From assembly GCF_030252185.1 (NCBI RefSeq), contig NZ_CP126970.1:1488001-1552000 (forward strand): a stretch of 64,000 nt of DNA, read 5' to 3'. The position numbers and the translations under genes are program-made. This document shows, piece by piece, positions 55,631-64,000 of the stretch (position 1 is its first letter; each line of letters starts with the position of its first letter). The notes below the pieces were generated by a model that searched no databases, was not told where the DNA came from, and worked only from the letters and a program-made list of their open reading frames with translations. This DNA comes from Corynebacterium suedekumii (lineage in GTDB: Bacteria > Actinomycetota > Actinomycetes > Mycobacteriales > Mycobacteriaceae).

Positions 55631-57370
55631 ATGAGCAAAAAGACCAGCCCCCAGTCCCGGCCCCGCCGGCGTCCGCGCACGCTCCGCGGGGGTGAATCCA
55701 CCCCGGCCACGCAGGGGAGGGAATCAGCCCGGGCCGCCACCCGCGGAGCAGCGCAGAAGGCCGGGCAGAAGGCCGCGCAGAAGAAGATCACACCGGACAA
55801 GGACGTGCCCACCACCGTCCTCGGCCGGTTCCGGCGTTTCCTGCCCACCGTGGGTATCCCCAACATCGTGGTCGTCCTCGGCATCATTGTCGTGGCACTC
55901 GCCGGACTGATGTTCACCGCCTCGCCGCTGACGTGGCTGCCCGCCGCCATCGCCCAGCTCTGGCTGATCCTCAACGCCGCACCCGCCACCATCGACGGCC
56001 TCGAGATCGGCGTCGTGCCACTGCTGCCCGCGCTCGGCCTCGTCGCACTCATCGCCCGCCGCATCCGGGTGGCGGTCCGCGAACGCGTGAGCGTCGCCGA
56101 CCTGCTCGTGCTCACCGCCTGCACCCTCGTCATCCCCGTCGTGCTCACCCTCATCGCCGCCGGCATGATGTGGGACGCCGGCCGGGTCTTCGACGTCGGC
56201 GCCCCGCCGCTCGCCGACGCCGTCGGGCGCACCCTGCTCCTCCACGCCACCGCCCTGGTCATCGGCATGGGCGGGCGACTGTGGGGCGCGCTGCTGCGCC
56301 GCTACGGCGCACCCGACGGGCTTGTCGACGCCGCCGTGGTCGCCCTCCGCATCCTCGGCTGGCTCGCCGTGGCCGCCGCCGTCGTCATGGTGATCCTGTT
56401 CATCATGAGCTGGCCGCGCCAGGTGGAGGTCGCCGGCGTCTACAACAGCACCGCCGCCGTGGTCGCGGTGAGCATCCTCAGCGTGCTCTATCTCCCTAAC
56501 GCGGTCATCTCCGCCGTCGCGGTCCTGCTGGGCTCGGAGTTCCACATCGGTGCCGCCTCCGTCTCCCTGTTCGCCATCGATCTCGTCCCGCTCCCGCCCC
56601 TGCCGCTGCTGGCGATCATTCCCGGCACGGCGAGCCAGTGGGCCGTCATCCTGCTCGTCGCGGTCGCTGGCATCACCGCCTACCTGGTGGGCTCGGCCCG
56701 GCTCAATCTCATTCAGGCGGTGGCCGCCGGTGTCGTCGCGGCCCTGGTCGCCCTGGTGGCCACCGAGCTCACCTCCGGTCAGCTCGCCGAGTTCGGTGAC
56801 GTCGGGCCGATGCGTCTGCTCACCGCCGGACTCGCCCTCGCCTGGATCACCGGCGTCGGCCTCGTCGCCGCCGGCGTGGGCAAGCTGGCCGACCGGCGTG
56901 CGCCCGAGCCGGAGGCGGGGGTCGACGCTGACCCGCAACCCGACGCGGATACGGAGCCGGTGGACGACGGTGACGATCAGGTCATCGACGGGGAGGTCAT
57001 TGAAGACGCTGATGACGCTGTTGACGCTGACGGCGCTGATGACGCTGACGGCGCTGATGACGCTGACGGCGCTGATGACGCTGACGGGACCGAGGGCTCC
57101 GAGGGTGCCGACGGTGACGAGGGAGACGTCGATACGCACGAGGACGCGGCGGATGCCGCGGACGCTGACGATGCTGGGGAGGTCGAGGGTGTCGACGATG
57201 TCGAGGAACCTGCGGAATCCGATGAGTCGGCGGATTCCCCCGAGTCGCAGCATCATGACAATGACACTGTAATAACAGAGGACGCTGCAGCCACAGCGGA
57301 CGCAGAGGACGCAGAGGGCACTGACGTCTCAGGAGGCACAGACGGCAGGAAACCACCGGCCACGGACTAG
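55631..57370 (+). CDS. perM: PerM-type cell division membrane protein (DUF6350)
   Basis: About 579 residues. A basic N-terminus (SKKTSPQSRPRRRPRTLRGG) precedes roughly nine membrane helices (residues about 80-430, for example GIPNIVVVLGIIVVALAGLM, LLPALGLVALIARRI, LLVLTACTLVIPVVLTLI). A long acidic, low-complexity tail (430-579) is rich in Asp/Ala/Glu and contains DADGAD repeats. Position just before purN-purH matches mycobacterial PerM (Rv0955), needed for division and persistence. Start choice: ATG 55631 has CACAGT about 8 nt upstream; ATG 55625 is the alternative. Confidence 0.85.
   Translation: MSKKTSPQSRPRRRPRTLRGGESTPATQGRESARAATRGAAQKAGQKAAQKKITPDKDVPTTVLGRFRRFLPTVGIPNIVVVLGIIVVALAGLMFTASPLTWLPAAIAQLWLILNAAPATIDGLEIGVVPLLPALGLVALIARRIRVAVRERVSVADLLVLTACTLVIPVVLTLIAAGMMWDAGRVFDVGAPPLADAVGRTLLLHATALVIGMGGRLWGALLRRYGAPDGLVDAAVVALRILGWLAVAAAVVMVILFIMSWPRQVEVAGVYNSTAAVVAVSILSVLYLPNAVISAVAVLLGSEFHIGAASVSLFAIDLVPLPPLPLLAIIPGTASQWAVILLVAVAGITAYLVGSARLNLIQAVAAGVVAALVALVATELTSGQLAEFGDVGPMRLLTAGLALAWITGVGLVAAGVGKLADRRAPEPEAGVDADPQPDADTEPVDDGDDQVIDGEVIEDADDAVDADGADDADGADDADGADDADGTEGSEGADGDEGDVDTHEDAADAADADDAGEVEGVDDVEEPAESDESADSPESQHHDNDTVITEDAAATADAEDAEGTDVSGGTDGRKPPATD
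57023..57087 (+). repeat. 18-bp tandem repeat in the perM tail
   Basis: GACGCTGACGGCGCTGAT is repeated perfectly at 57023, 57041 and 57059, with a partial fourth copy from 57077. It encodes DADGAD units in the acidic tail and keeps the frame, so copy number can vary without breaking the protein. Confidence 0.9.
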
Positions 57371-57380
57371 TATCAGACGC

Positions 57381-57992
57381 GTGACTTCCACGCCCGCACG
57401 GACAAGCCCCTCGACATCGTCGTCCTCGTCTCCGGCAGCGGCACCCTGCTGCAGTCGATCCTGGACAGTCAGGACGATTCCTATCGGGTGGTCCGGGTCA
57501 TCGCCGACGTGGACTGCCCCGCCCTCGAGCGGGCGGAACGCGCCGGAGTGGAGACCGAGGTCGTCCCGCTCAGCGGCGACCGGGCCGCCTGGAATGTCAC
57601 GCTCGCGGACGCCATCGACGCCGCATCGCCGGACCTCATCGTCTCCGCCGGATTCATGAAGATCCTCGGGGCCGGGGTCCTCGACCGCTTCGAGGGCCGG
57701 ATCATCAACACCCACCCGGCCCTGCTGCCTGCCTTCCCCGGCGCGCACGCCGTACGCGACGCCCTGGCCTACGGGGTCAAGGTCACCGGTTCCACGGTCC
57801 ACTTCATCGATGCGGGTGTGGACACCGGGGCGATCATCGCCCAGGAGGCGGTCGCGGTCACGGCGGAGGACACGGAAGCCTCACTCCACGAGCGGATCAA
57901 ACACGTCGAACGCCAGCTCATCGTGTCGGTGCTGCGGGCGGCCACCATCAATGACAACACCGGCCAGGACAACAGGAAGGTTGACTTCATCC

Positions 57993-58003
<11 letters not shown>
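57381..58003 (+). CDS. purN: Phosphoribosylglycinamide formyltransferase PurN (frameshift in the first codons as sequenced)
   Basis: From 57383 the frame reads [60 protein letters not shown] (catalytic Asn, His) and [20 protein letters not shown] (catalytic Asp): a complete GAR transformylase, the third step of purine synthesis. No start codon exists in that frame after the perM stop. GTG 57381, 7 nt after TAGTAT (57368-57373), is the expected leaderless start (VTSTP) but is one frame off. A single C missing from the run at 57391-57393 reconciles them to 207 residues. purH overlaps the end by 11 nt. Confidence 0.85.
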
Positions 58004-59567
<1,564 letters not shown>

Positions 59568-59580
59568 TCACACCGCGCAA

Positions 59581-59624
59581 CGCCTGCACCCCCGAACCTC
59601 AGGCAAGGTTCGGGGGTGCAGGCG
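59581..59624. terminator. Bidirectional terminator between purH and the NPCBM-like gene
   Basis: A perfect 19-bp stem (59581-59599 with 59606-59624, 6-nt loop) lies 13 nt after the purH stop and 18 nt from the stop of the convergent gene. It serves both. Confidence 0.9.
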
Positions 59625-59642
59625 TTCCTGCCTCAGGGGCAC

Positions 59643-60251
59643 TCAGTAGTAGACCTTGGGGGAGCCGACGGCGAACCAGCTGTTCCCGGCACGTTCGCCT
59701 GCATGGTTGGTGATGGTCCAGTCGATCCGCAGATCGGACGGGTTCTTCAGGCTGATGTCCAGCCTATGAGGCTTGCCCGGAGTGACCTCGAACTCCCGGA
59801 TGATGGTGTCGTCGGCACGGACAACGACGTTGGCCTTGTAACCGACAGGCGCTCGATTGTCCACGAATCCCACGGTGGCGGTGGCGCGGGTGTAAGGCTC
59901 ATCGAGCCGCCAGGACAGACGTTGGACGGAGCCGTAGGTGCTGTAGGAGGAGAACTGGTACTCGACACCGTTGATGGTGACGGTCTGATTGGTCGAGTTG
60001 AGGAACTTCCCACCCACCGGGTTGGCCGGGGTGTTGGGCTTGGAGGGAGCCGTGGTCCTGCCGGTGTCAGAGCTGGAGGACAGGCTGGAGAACTGGTTGG
60101 CCAGCTGTGCGCCCTGGTTCGCCACCTGGATTCCCTGCTGGGCGGTGGTGATGTTCTCGGCCAGCGTCTGCGCCTGGGCGACGGAGAACGAGGACAGGAC
60201 GACGGCGGCGCCGACGAGGACGGTGGCGGCGCGACGGGTGGTGCGTGACAT
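59643..60251 (-). CDS. Secreted protein with NPCBM-like beta-sandwich
   Basis: 202 residues. The signal peptide (MSRTTRRAATVLVGAAVVLS ... AQA) is followed by a Gln/Ser-rich helical linker and a beta-sandwich from about residue 85: GGKFLNSTNQTVTINGVEYQ, RATATVGFVDNRAPVGYKAN, VVVRADDTIIREFEVTPGKP, RLDISLKNPSDLRIDW. This resembles NPCBM carbohydrate-binding modules, though the assignment rests on pattern alone. ATG 60249-60251 follows AAGGAG by 7 nt. It may bind cell-wall glycans. Confidence 0.7.
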   Translation of the reverse strand: MSRTTRRAATVLVGAAVVLSSFSVAQAQTLAENITTAQQGIQVANQGAQLANQFSSLSSSSDTGRTTAPSKPNTPANPVGGKFLNSTNQTVTINGVEYQFSSYSTYGSVQRLSWRLDEPYTRATATVGFVDNRAPVGYKANVVVRADDTIIREFEVTPGKPHRLDISLKNPSDLRIDWTITNHAGERAGNSWFAVGSPKVYY

Positions 60252-60464
60252 GGGGGAACTCCTTGGAACTCGGGGTGGGGGAGGGATGTCGAGGCATTGA
60301 TCACTGCCTGCCACCTGAACGTAAATCCGCGGGCCCGGCACCGGCGACTTTCCGGGGAGAACTCCCCATTGGGGTGAAAACAATCGTGCCTAGACACCTT
60401 CTGTGAGTTAATTAAGTAGAAGCTGGCAGGAATCGGTTCCCGCCCTACAAGGAAAGTGATCACC

Positions 60465-61175
60465 ATGACCAACAACGATCGCCCCGGTCCTCCCGATGAC
60501 ACCTGGGGCGGCGGCGATGGCACCTGGGCGAGCGGCGACTGGGCTGCTCGCCCCACCGCGTCCGGTACAGGGCAGGACGAATGGGGGACCCGGCAGTTCC
60601 CCACGCAGCACCAGTCCCAGCATCAGGCACCCGCGTGGGGTCAGCAGCCGCCGTACCAGCCCACGTACCAGCCTGCCTATGCACAGTCGAAGCCGTCCCG
60701 TGCCCCTCTGCTGCTCATTCCGCTGGCGCTGCTACTTCTCCTGGCCGCGGGCGTCTTTGCGTACGGCTGGAATGCGGGCTGGTTCAGCTCGGTGACGAGC
60801 CAGTCAGCCCCGCAGACGGTGACCAGCACCTACGTCGTCGCTCCGGAGGAGGATGCGCCCGCCGCCGCGGAACCGGCCGATCCCCGGGAGGCCTCACCCC
60901 AGTTGCCGGGTGCCGCCCGGCCCGTCACCGGCGCCGGCTCGGCTCCCGCGGGTGACTTCGAGAACGTCTACCGGGGGACTGAGGTGACCAGTGAGGCCTT
61001 CGCCAACTCCGTCGCGCAGGAGTACCGCCGCGCTCGCGCCATGAACGGCGAGGAGGATCTGGTCATCTCCGCCTACAGTCCGGTGACCGGACAGACGTAC
61101 CGGATGACCTGCGACGACAACGGTTCCTTCGTCACGTGCACCGGTGGTAACAACGCAGTCGTGTACCTCTGGTGA
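60465..61175 (+). CDS. Membrane protein with disordered Pro/Gln-rich N-terminus
   Basis: 236 residues. Residues 1-78 are Gly/Trp/Gln/Pro-rich (GGGDGTWASGDWAARP, HQAPAWGQQPPYQPTYQP) and cytoplasmic. One membrane helix (80-102, PLLLIPLALLLLLAAGVFAY) leads to an Ala/Pro linker and a small extracytoplasmic domain (YRGTEVTSEAFANSVAQEYR ... YSPVTGQTYRMTCDD) with a Cys pair. ATG 60465 follows AAGGAAAG. Its stop overlaps the next gene's GTG (GTGA), so the two are translationally coupled. The layout resembles substrates or accessory proteins of Ser/Thr kinase systems. Function unknown. Confidence 0.8.
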   Translation: MTNNDRPGPPDDTWGGGDGTWASGDWAARPTASGTGQDEWGTRQFPTQHQSQHQAPAWGQQPPYQPTYQPAYAQSKPSRAPLLLIPLALLLLLAAGVFAYGWNAGWFSSVTSQSAPQTVTSTYVVAPEEDAPAAAEPADPREASPQLPGAARPVTGAGSAPAGDFENVYRGTEVTSEAFANSVAQEYRRARAMNGEEDLVISAYSPVTGQTYRMTCDDNGSFVTCTGGNNAVVYLW

Positions 61176-61996
61176 GACGCGCGATCCCGTTCCTGGCCCC
61201 GCTGCTTGTGGTGGGGTGCGTCAGCAGTCCGTCGGAACCGGCGCCGGTCACCGAGGTCGTCACCTCCACCGCGCAGCCGGAGCCCCCGGTGGTCACTGAC
61301 CTGCAGCCGCTTATCGACGCCGCCGTGGCCACCCACGGCGGCACCGCCGGGGTGGCCGTCTCCGACGGTGCGGACACGCTCGTGGCGGGGGATGCCGGCG
61401 GGCACGTCGCCTGGTCGACGATCAAGGTACCGATCGCCGTGGCGGCCCTGCGCGCCGACCCCGCCCTCGCCCCGGTGGCGGGTGCGGCCATCCGCTCCTC
61501 GGACAATGCCGCCGCCGAGACCCTGTGGGCCAGCCTGGGGCCACCGGAGGCGGCGGCCGACGCCACGGAGAGCGTCGTCGCCGAGACCGGGGTGGTCATC
61601 GACGTCACCGAGACCGTCACCCGACCTGGGTTCAGCAGTTTCGGCCAGACCCCGTGGACGGTCAGCGACCAGGCCGTCTTCGCCGCCGGCCTCGGTTGTG
61701 TCGCGGGCGCCGACGCCGTCCTGACGGACATGGCGTGGGTCGACCCCGACCAGCGATACGGGCTCGGCCAGTTCCCGGGCGCCCGATTCAAGGGCGGCTG
61801 GGGGCCGGATCCGGACGGTGGCTACACCGTCCGGCAGTTCGGTCTCATCCCCACGGACCACGGTGAGGTGGGGGTGGCGCTGTGGGTGAAGCCGGCGTCG
61901 GCAAGCTACCTCGGAGCACAGGCGATGGCGACCCAGCTGGCCTCCGACCTGGGGGAGCGGCTGGCGGGAATGCCTGCCACGGCGTGCGACCGGTGA
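61172..61996 (+). CDS. Class A beta-lactamase-like lipoprotein
   Basis: 274 residues. MRRAIPFLAPLLVVGC is a lipoprotein signal with lipobox VVGC (Cys16). After a Pro/Thr linker comes a serine beta-lactamase-like domain: S82-T-I-K85, S110-D-N112 and K207-G-G in FKGGWGPDPDGGY. SxxK and SDN are canonical; the third motif KGG is close to KTG. No omega-loop ExxLN was recognised, so hydrolysis of beta-lactams is doubtful and a peptidoglycan-related role is possible. Start GTG 61172 overlaps the previous stop. Confidence 0.78.
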   Translation: MRRAIPFLAPLLVVGCVSSPSEPAPVTEVVTSTAQPEPPVVTDLQPLIDAAVATHGGTAGVAVSDGADTLVAGDAGGHVAWSTIKVPIAVAALRADPALAPVAGAAIRSSDNAAAETLWASLGPPEAAADATESVVAETGVVIDVTETVTRPGFSSFGQTPWTVSDQAVFAAGLGCVAGADAVLTDMAWVDPDQRYGLGQFPGARFKGGWGPDPDGGYTVRQFGLIPTDHGEVGVALWVKPASASYLGAQAMATQLASDLGERLAGMPATACDR

Positions 61997-62037
61997 GATA
62001 ATGAGCAGACCTTCATACATCGACCAGGAGACTCCCT

Positions 62038-62703
62038 GTGACTTCGCCTGACCTGCCGGCGCCCCCGCTGCGTATCGACGATCTACTGGGCAACTACGTC
62101 ATCCTCGACCCCACGATGCAGGCCACCGTCGGGCGTTCCGGCAGCTTCCCCGTGGGCACCGACGACCGCTACCTGCACCGCATTCTCTTTCAGGTCTGGT
62201 ACAGCGGGCAGGGCTGGTTCCTGGGCAACCGGGGCTCCCACATCACCCTCGACGTCGAGTCGCGCAGTGTGCGTACCCGCAGTCGGGCGAGCGTGGGGCC
62301 GGGGTCGATCATCCCGCTGCCGGCCGGGCCCAGCGCGGTGGCCTTCAGCACCCCGGAACGCACCTACGAGCTGCACATCGACATCCCCACCAGTGGTCTG
62401 CAGCGGCCCCAGCCGGTCCAGCCCGACGAGGGGACCGAGGCCACCTACGAACGCCACACGCCGACGCTCGAGCAGCGCCAGCTCATGGACGTCCTCGCAG
62501 AGCCGCTGCTGAAGTTCGCCGGCGCCTCTGAGTCGGACATTCCCACGGTCAAGGAGGTGGCGGAGACTCTCGGCTGGTCGGAGAAGAAGACCCACCAGAA
62601 GATCGAACGGCTCTGCGCCCGCCTGGCCCAGGACGGCGCAGGTGTGTACAAACCCTACCGCCTGTTCCTCGCCCACTACGCCGCGGCCCAGCGCCGACGC
62701 TGA
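62038..62703 (+). CDS. FHA-like protein with C-terminal helix-turn-helix
   Basis: 221 residues. The N-terminal half has an FHA-like beta-sandwich pattern: ATVGRSGSFPVGTDDRYLHR, WFLGNRGSHITLDVESRS, where GRS, the LHR and the N-x-GS loop correspond to phosphothreonine-binding positions. The C-terminal part (about 140-221) is helical with an HTH (IPTVKEVAETLGWSEKKTHQ). FHA domains read phosphothreonine, and a Ser/Thr kinase gene follows at 63758. GTG 62038 follows CAGGAG by 7 nt; a GATAAT -10-like box lies at 61996-62001. Possibly a kinase-responsive DNA-binding protein. Confidence 0.78.
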   Translation: MTSPDLPAPPLRIDDLLGNYVILDPTMQATVGRSGSFPVGTDDRYLHRILFQVWYSGQGWFLGNRGSHITLDVESRSVRTRSRASVGPGSIIPLPAGPSAVAFSTPERTYELHIDIPTSGLQRPQPVQPDEGTEATYERHTPTLEQRQLMDVLAEPLLKFAGASESDIPTVKEVAETLGWSEKKTHQKIERLCARLAQDGAGVYKPYRLFLAHYAAAQRRR

Positions 62704-62821
62704 CCTCACAGGGGTGACGAGCGTGGGGAGTACTCCCCAGAAAACGTCCGGAGGAGTGGACATTTCCGCCCGGTCTGCCACTATGAAAATTGACAGCTAA
62801 ACCTCAGCGAAAGGCAAGACA

Positions 62822-63754
62822 GTGGGCCACTACGATCTCTACTCCTCCCTCGGTCTCGAGCGGACGGGCAGCTCCGCAGACATCGTCACAGATCTTCAGC
62901 AGCGCCTTGACGACGGGCGTACCGACAACCCCGGCGGTGAGGAGGAACTGCGCCTGGCCTCCACCATCCTCGGCGATCCGGAGAAGCGCCGGCTCTATGA
63001 CACCCGCATCAACGACCCCGACGCCCCACCCGTAACCATCTCCGCGATCCGGGAGCTGGCCGCGCTTCAGCCGGTCGGGGCACCGGCGCCGGGCCCGGGG
63101 ACAGCGCTGGGACCCGATGCCGGCTCCGGCCGCCCGTCCTCCTTCGACGCCCCCCGCGAACGCGCCACCGAACAGGCCCACAAGGTCTCCTCCGAATACA
63201 AGCACTCCTCCCGCACAGCACTCATCCTCACCGCCGTCGCCTCCCTCGTCGTCGGCGCGCTGCTCGCCTCTGCCGCGTTCGTCGTCTTCGGCAACGGCGG
63301 CGGATCCACCGGGGTGGACAATGTCGGCGATGCCGAGAAGAAGGTCCAGGAGTTCCTCGACCTGCGCACCGCCGACGAGGCACGCACCTGGCTGGGGGAG
63401 AACAGCGCTGCTGAGACCCGCTCCGGCCTGACCTCGACCCTGAGTCTCAACGAAGGTGGCAACTTCGCCGGTACCGACGCATACTTCCAGGCCACCGACC
63501 CCGAGGTCGGCTATTCCGTCAACATGGTCCGCGACTGGTTCGCACCGATGTACCGGGTGACACAGGAGCGCTTCTCCGAGGCCGCCGCCGCTGAGGGACT
63601 CGAGGATCTCGTCATGGTCACCGTGCTGGATGCCGCAGGTGTCAATGTCGGCGTGGTGTTCATGGCCAAGGCCGGAGATGACTGGCGAATGATGGACCTG
63701 ACCAAGGCCGACTCGGCGGACAACATTGACCTCGACACGGACAGCCTGCTGTAG
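62822..63754 (+). CDS. Membrane protein with degenerate J-like N-terminus
   Basis: 310 residues. Residues 1-62 (HYDLYSSLGLERTGSSADIV ... ASTILGDPEKRRLYDTRI) resemble a J-domain (YDLLGV..., A..iL.dp..R..YD) but lack the HPD tripeptide needed to stimulate Hsp70. A Pro/Gly linker, one membrane helix (about 132-156) and an extracytoplasmic domain (about 165-310) with an NTF2/mce-associated-like look follow. GTG 62822 has GAAAGG about 7 nt upstream. The kinase gene begins 3 nt after its stop. A role in envelope signalling is inferred from context only. Confidence 0.75.
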   Translation: MGHYDLYSSLGLERTGSSADIVTDLQQRLDDGRTDNPGGEEELRLASTILGDPEKRRLYDTRINDPDAPPVTISAIRELAALQPVGAPAPGPGTALGPDAGSGRPSSFDAPRERATEQAHKVSSEYKHSSRTALILTAVASLVVGALLASAAFVVFGNGGGSTGVDNVGDAEKKVQEFLDLRTADEARTWLGENSAAETRSGLTSTLSLNEGGNFAGTDAYFQATDPEVGYSVNMVRDWFAPMYRVTQERFSEAAAAEGLEDLVMVTVLDAAGVNVGVVFMAKAGDDWRMMDLTKADSADNIDLDTDSLL

Positions 63755-63757
63755 ATC

Positions 63758-64000
63758 GTGAACTCCTCCGACTTCCGCGACACCCTCACCGCCCGGCACG
63801 GTTACACCGACATCGTCGAGATCGGCCGCGGCGGCATGGGGGTGGTGTTCCGCGCCTGGGACCCGAAACTCCGCCGCAACGTGGCGGTCAAGCAGTTGTC
63901 CACGGAACTGCTGGATGAGGAGTCGGGACGTCGTCGCTTCGAATCGGAGATGGTCACCCTCGGCCGGATCAGCCACTCGGCGGTGGTCAAGATCCACTTC
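63758..64000 (+). CDS. Eukaryotic-type Ser/Thr protein kinase, C-terminus outside window
   Basis: Only 81 codons are visible from GTG 63758. They contain the kinase N-lobe: YTDIVEIGRGGMGVVFRAWD (glycine-rich loop), RRNVAVKQLSTELL with the ATP-anchoring Lys, and RRRFESEMVTLGRISHSAVV with the helix-C Glu. This is a PknB-type Hanks kinase. Co-location with an FHA-like gene, a J-like membrane protein and a lipoprotein suggests a local phospho-signalling unit. Confidence 0.9.
   Translation, partial: MNSSDFRDTLTARHGYTDIVEIGRGGMGVVFRAWDPKLRRNVAVKQLSTELLDEESGRRRFESEMVTLGRISHSAVVKIHF

Overview
This is a high-GC actinobacterial chromosome segment. The gene content and order (rpf - csp - glutaminyl cyclase - sepH - serC - gltA - fkpA - mctBC - mrx1/folA/thyA - cysQ - lhr - nei - pgi - csm - pcrA - perM - purN - purH) point to the genus Corynebacterium. 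Mycoredoxin, MctBC, SepH, PerM and an IS31831-like ISL3 element support this. At least ten genes show an actinobacterial leaderless layout, with a TANNNT-like -10 box 5-8 nt before ATG/GTG.

Layout. 1-9.9 kb: a helicase-associated protein, a small protein, rpf1 under a ydaO-type cyclic di-AMP riboswitch, a cold-shock protein, an extracytoplasmic pair (DUF2771 and glutaminyl cyclase), a purine permease, a TrmH-type methyltransferase and the division protein SepH. 10-19.6 kb: central metabolism (serC, gltA, malic enzyme), fkpA, an aldo/keto reductase, the mctBC monocarboxylate transporter, a beta-lactamase-fold protein and a Tat-exported DUF1906 protein. 19.74-28.74 kb: a degenerate genomic island in the 3' end of tRNA-Arg(CCU). 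It has direct att repeats, a 5'-truncated tyrosine integrase, two oppositely oriented broken ISL3 elements, an intact IS3-family element and one large cargo gene encoding a 1200-residue TPR-PIN protein. 28.9-47.7 kb: the mrx1-folA-thyA operon, cysQ, lhr, nei2, dedA, a GCS2-family ligase, pgi, gabD, chorismate mutase, pcrA and an M23 peptidase. 47.9-55.4 kb: a PadR-regulated ABC transporter operon with tandem palindromic operators, an IS21-family element whose IstA and IstB are fused in one frame, and a second M23 peptidase. 55.6-64 kb: perM, purN, purH, then a cell-envelope and signalling group (NPCBM-like secreted protein, membrane protein, beta-lactamase-like lipoprotein, FHA-like protein, J-like membrane protein, Ser/Thr kinase).

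Physiologically, the segment combines one-carbon and nucleotide synthesis (thyA, folA, purN, purH, serC), carbon flux around the TCA cycle (gltA, malic enzyme, mctBC, gabD, pgi) and peptidoglycan remodelling (Rpf, two M23 peptidases, DUF1906, SepH, PerM). The best candidate for an undescribed system is the lone, lower-GC TPR-PIN gene in the tRNA island, a possible single-gene defence or conflict effector.

Caution: five host-gene frame breaks (lhr twice, an ABM-domain gene, an ABC permease, purN) all look like (3n+1)-base losses, mostly in G or C runs. Uncorrected homopolymer errors are as likely as real pseudogenes.
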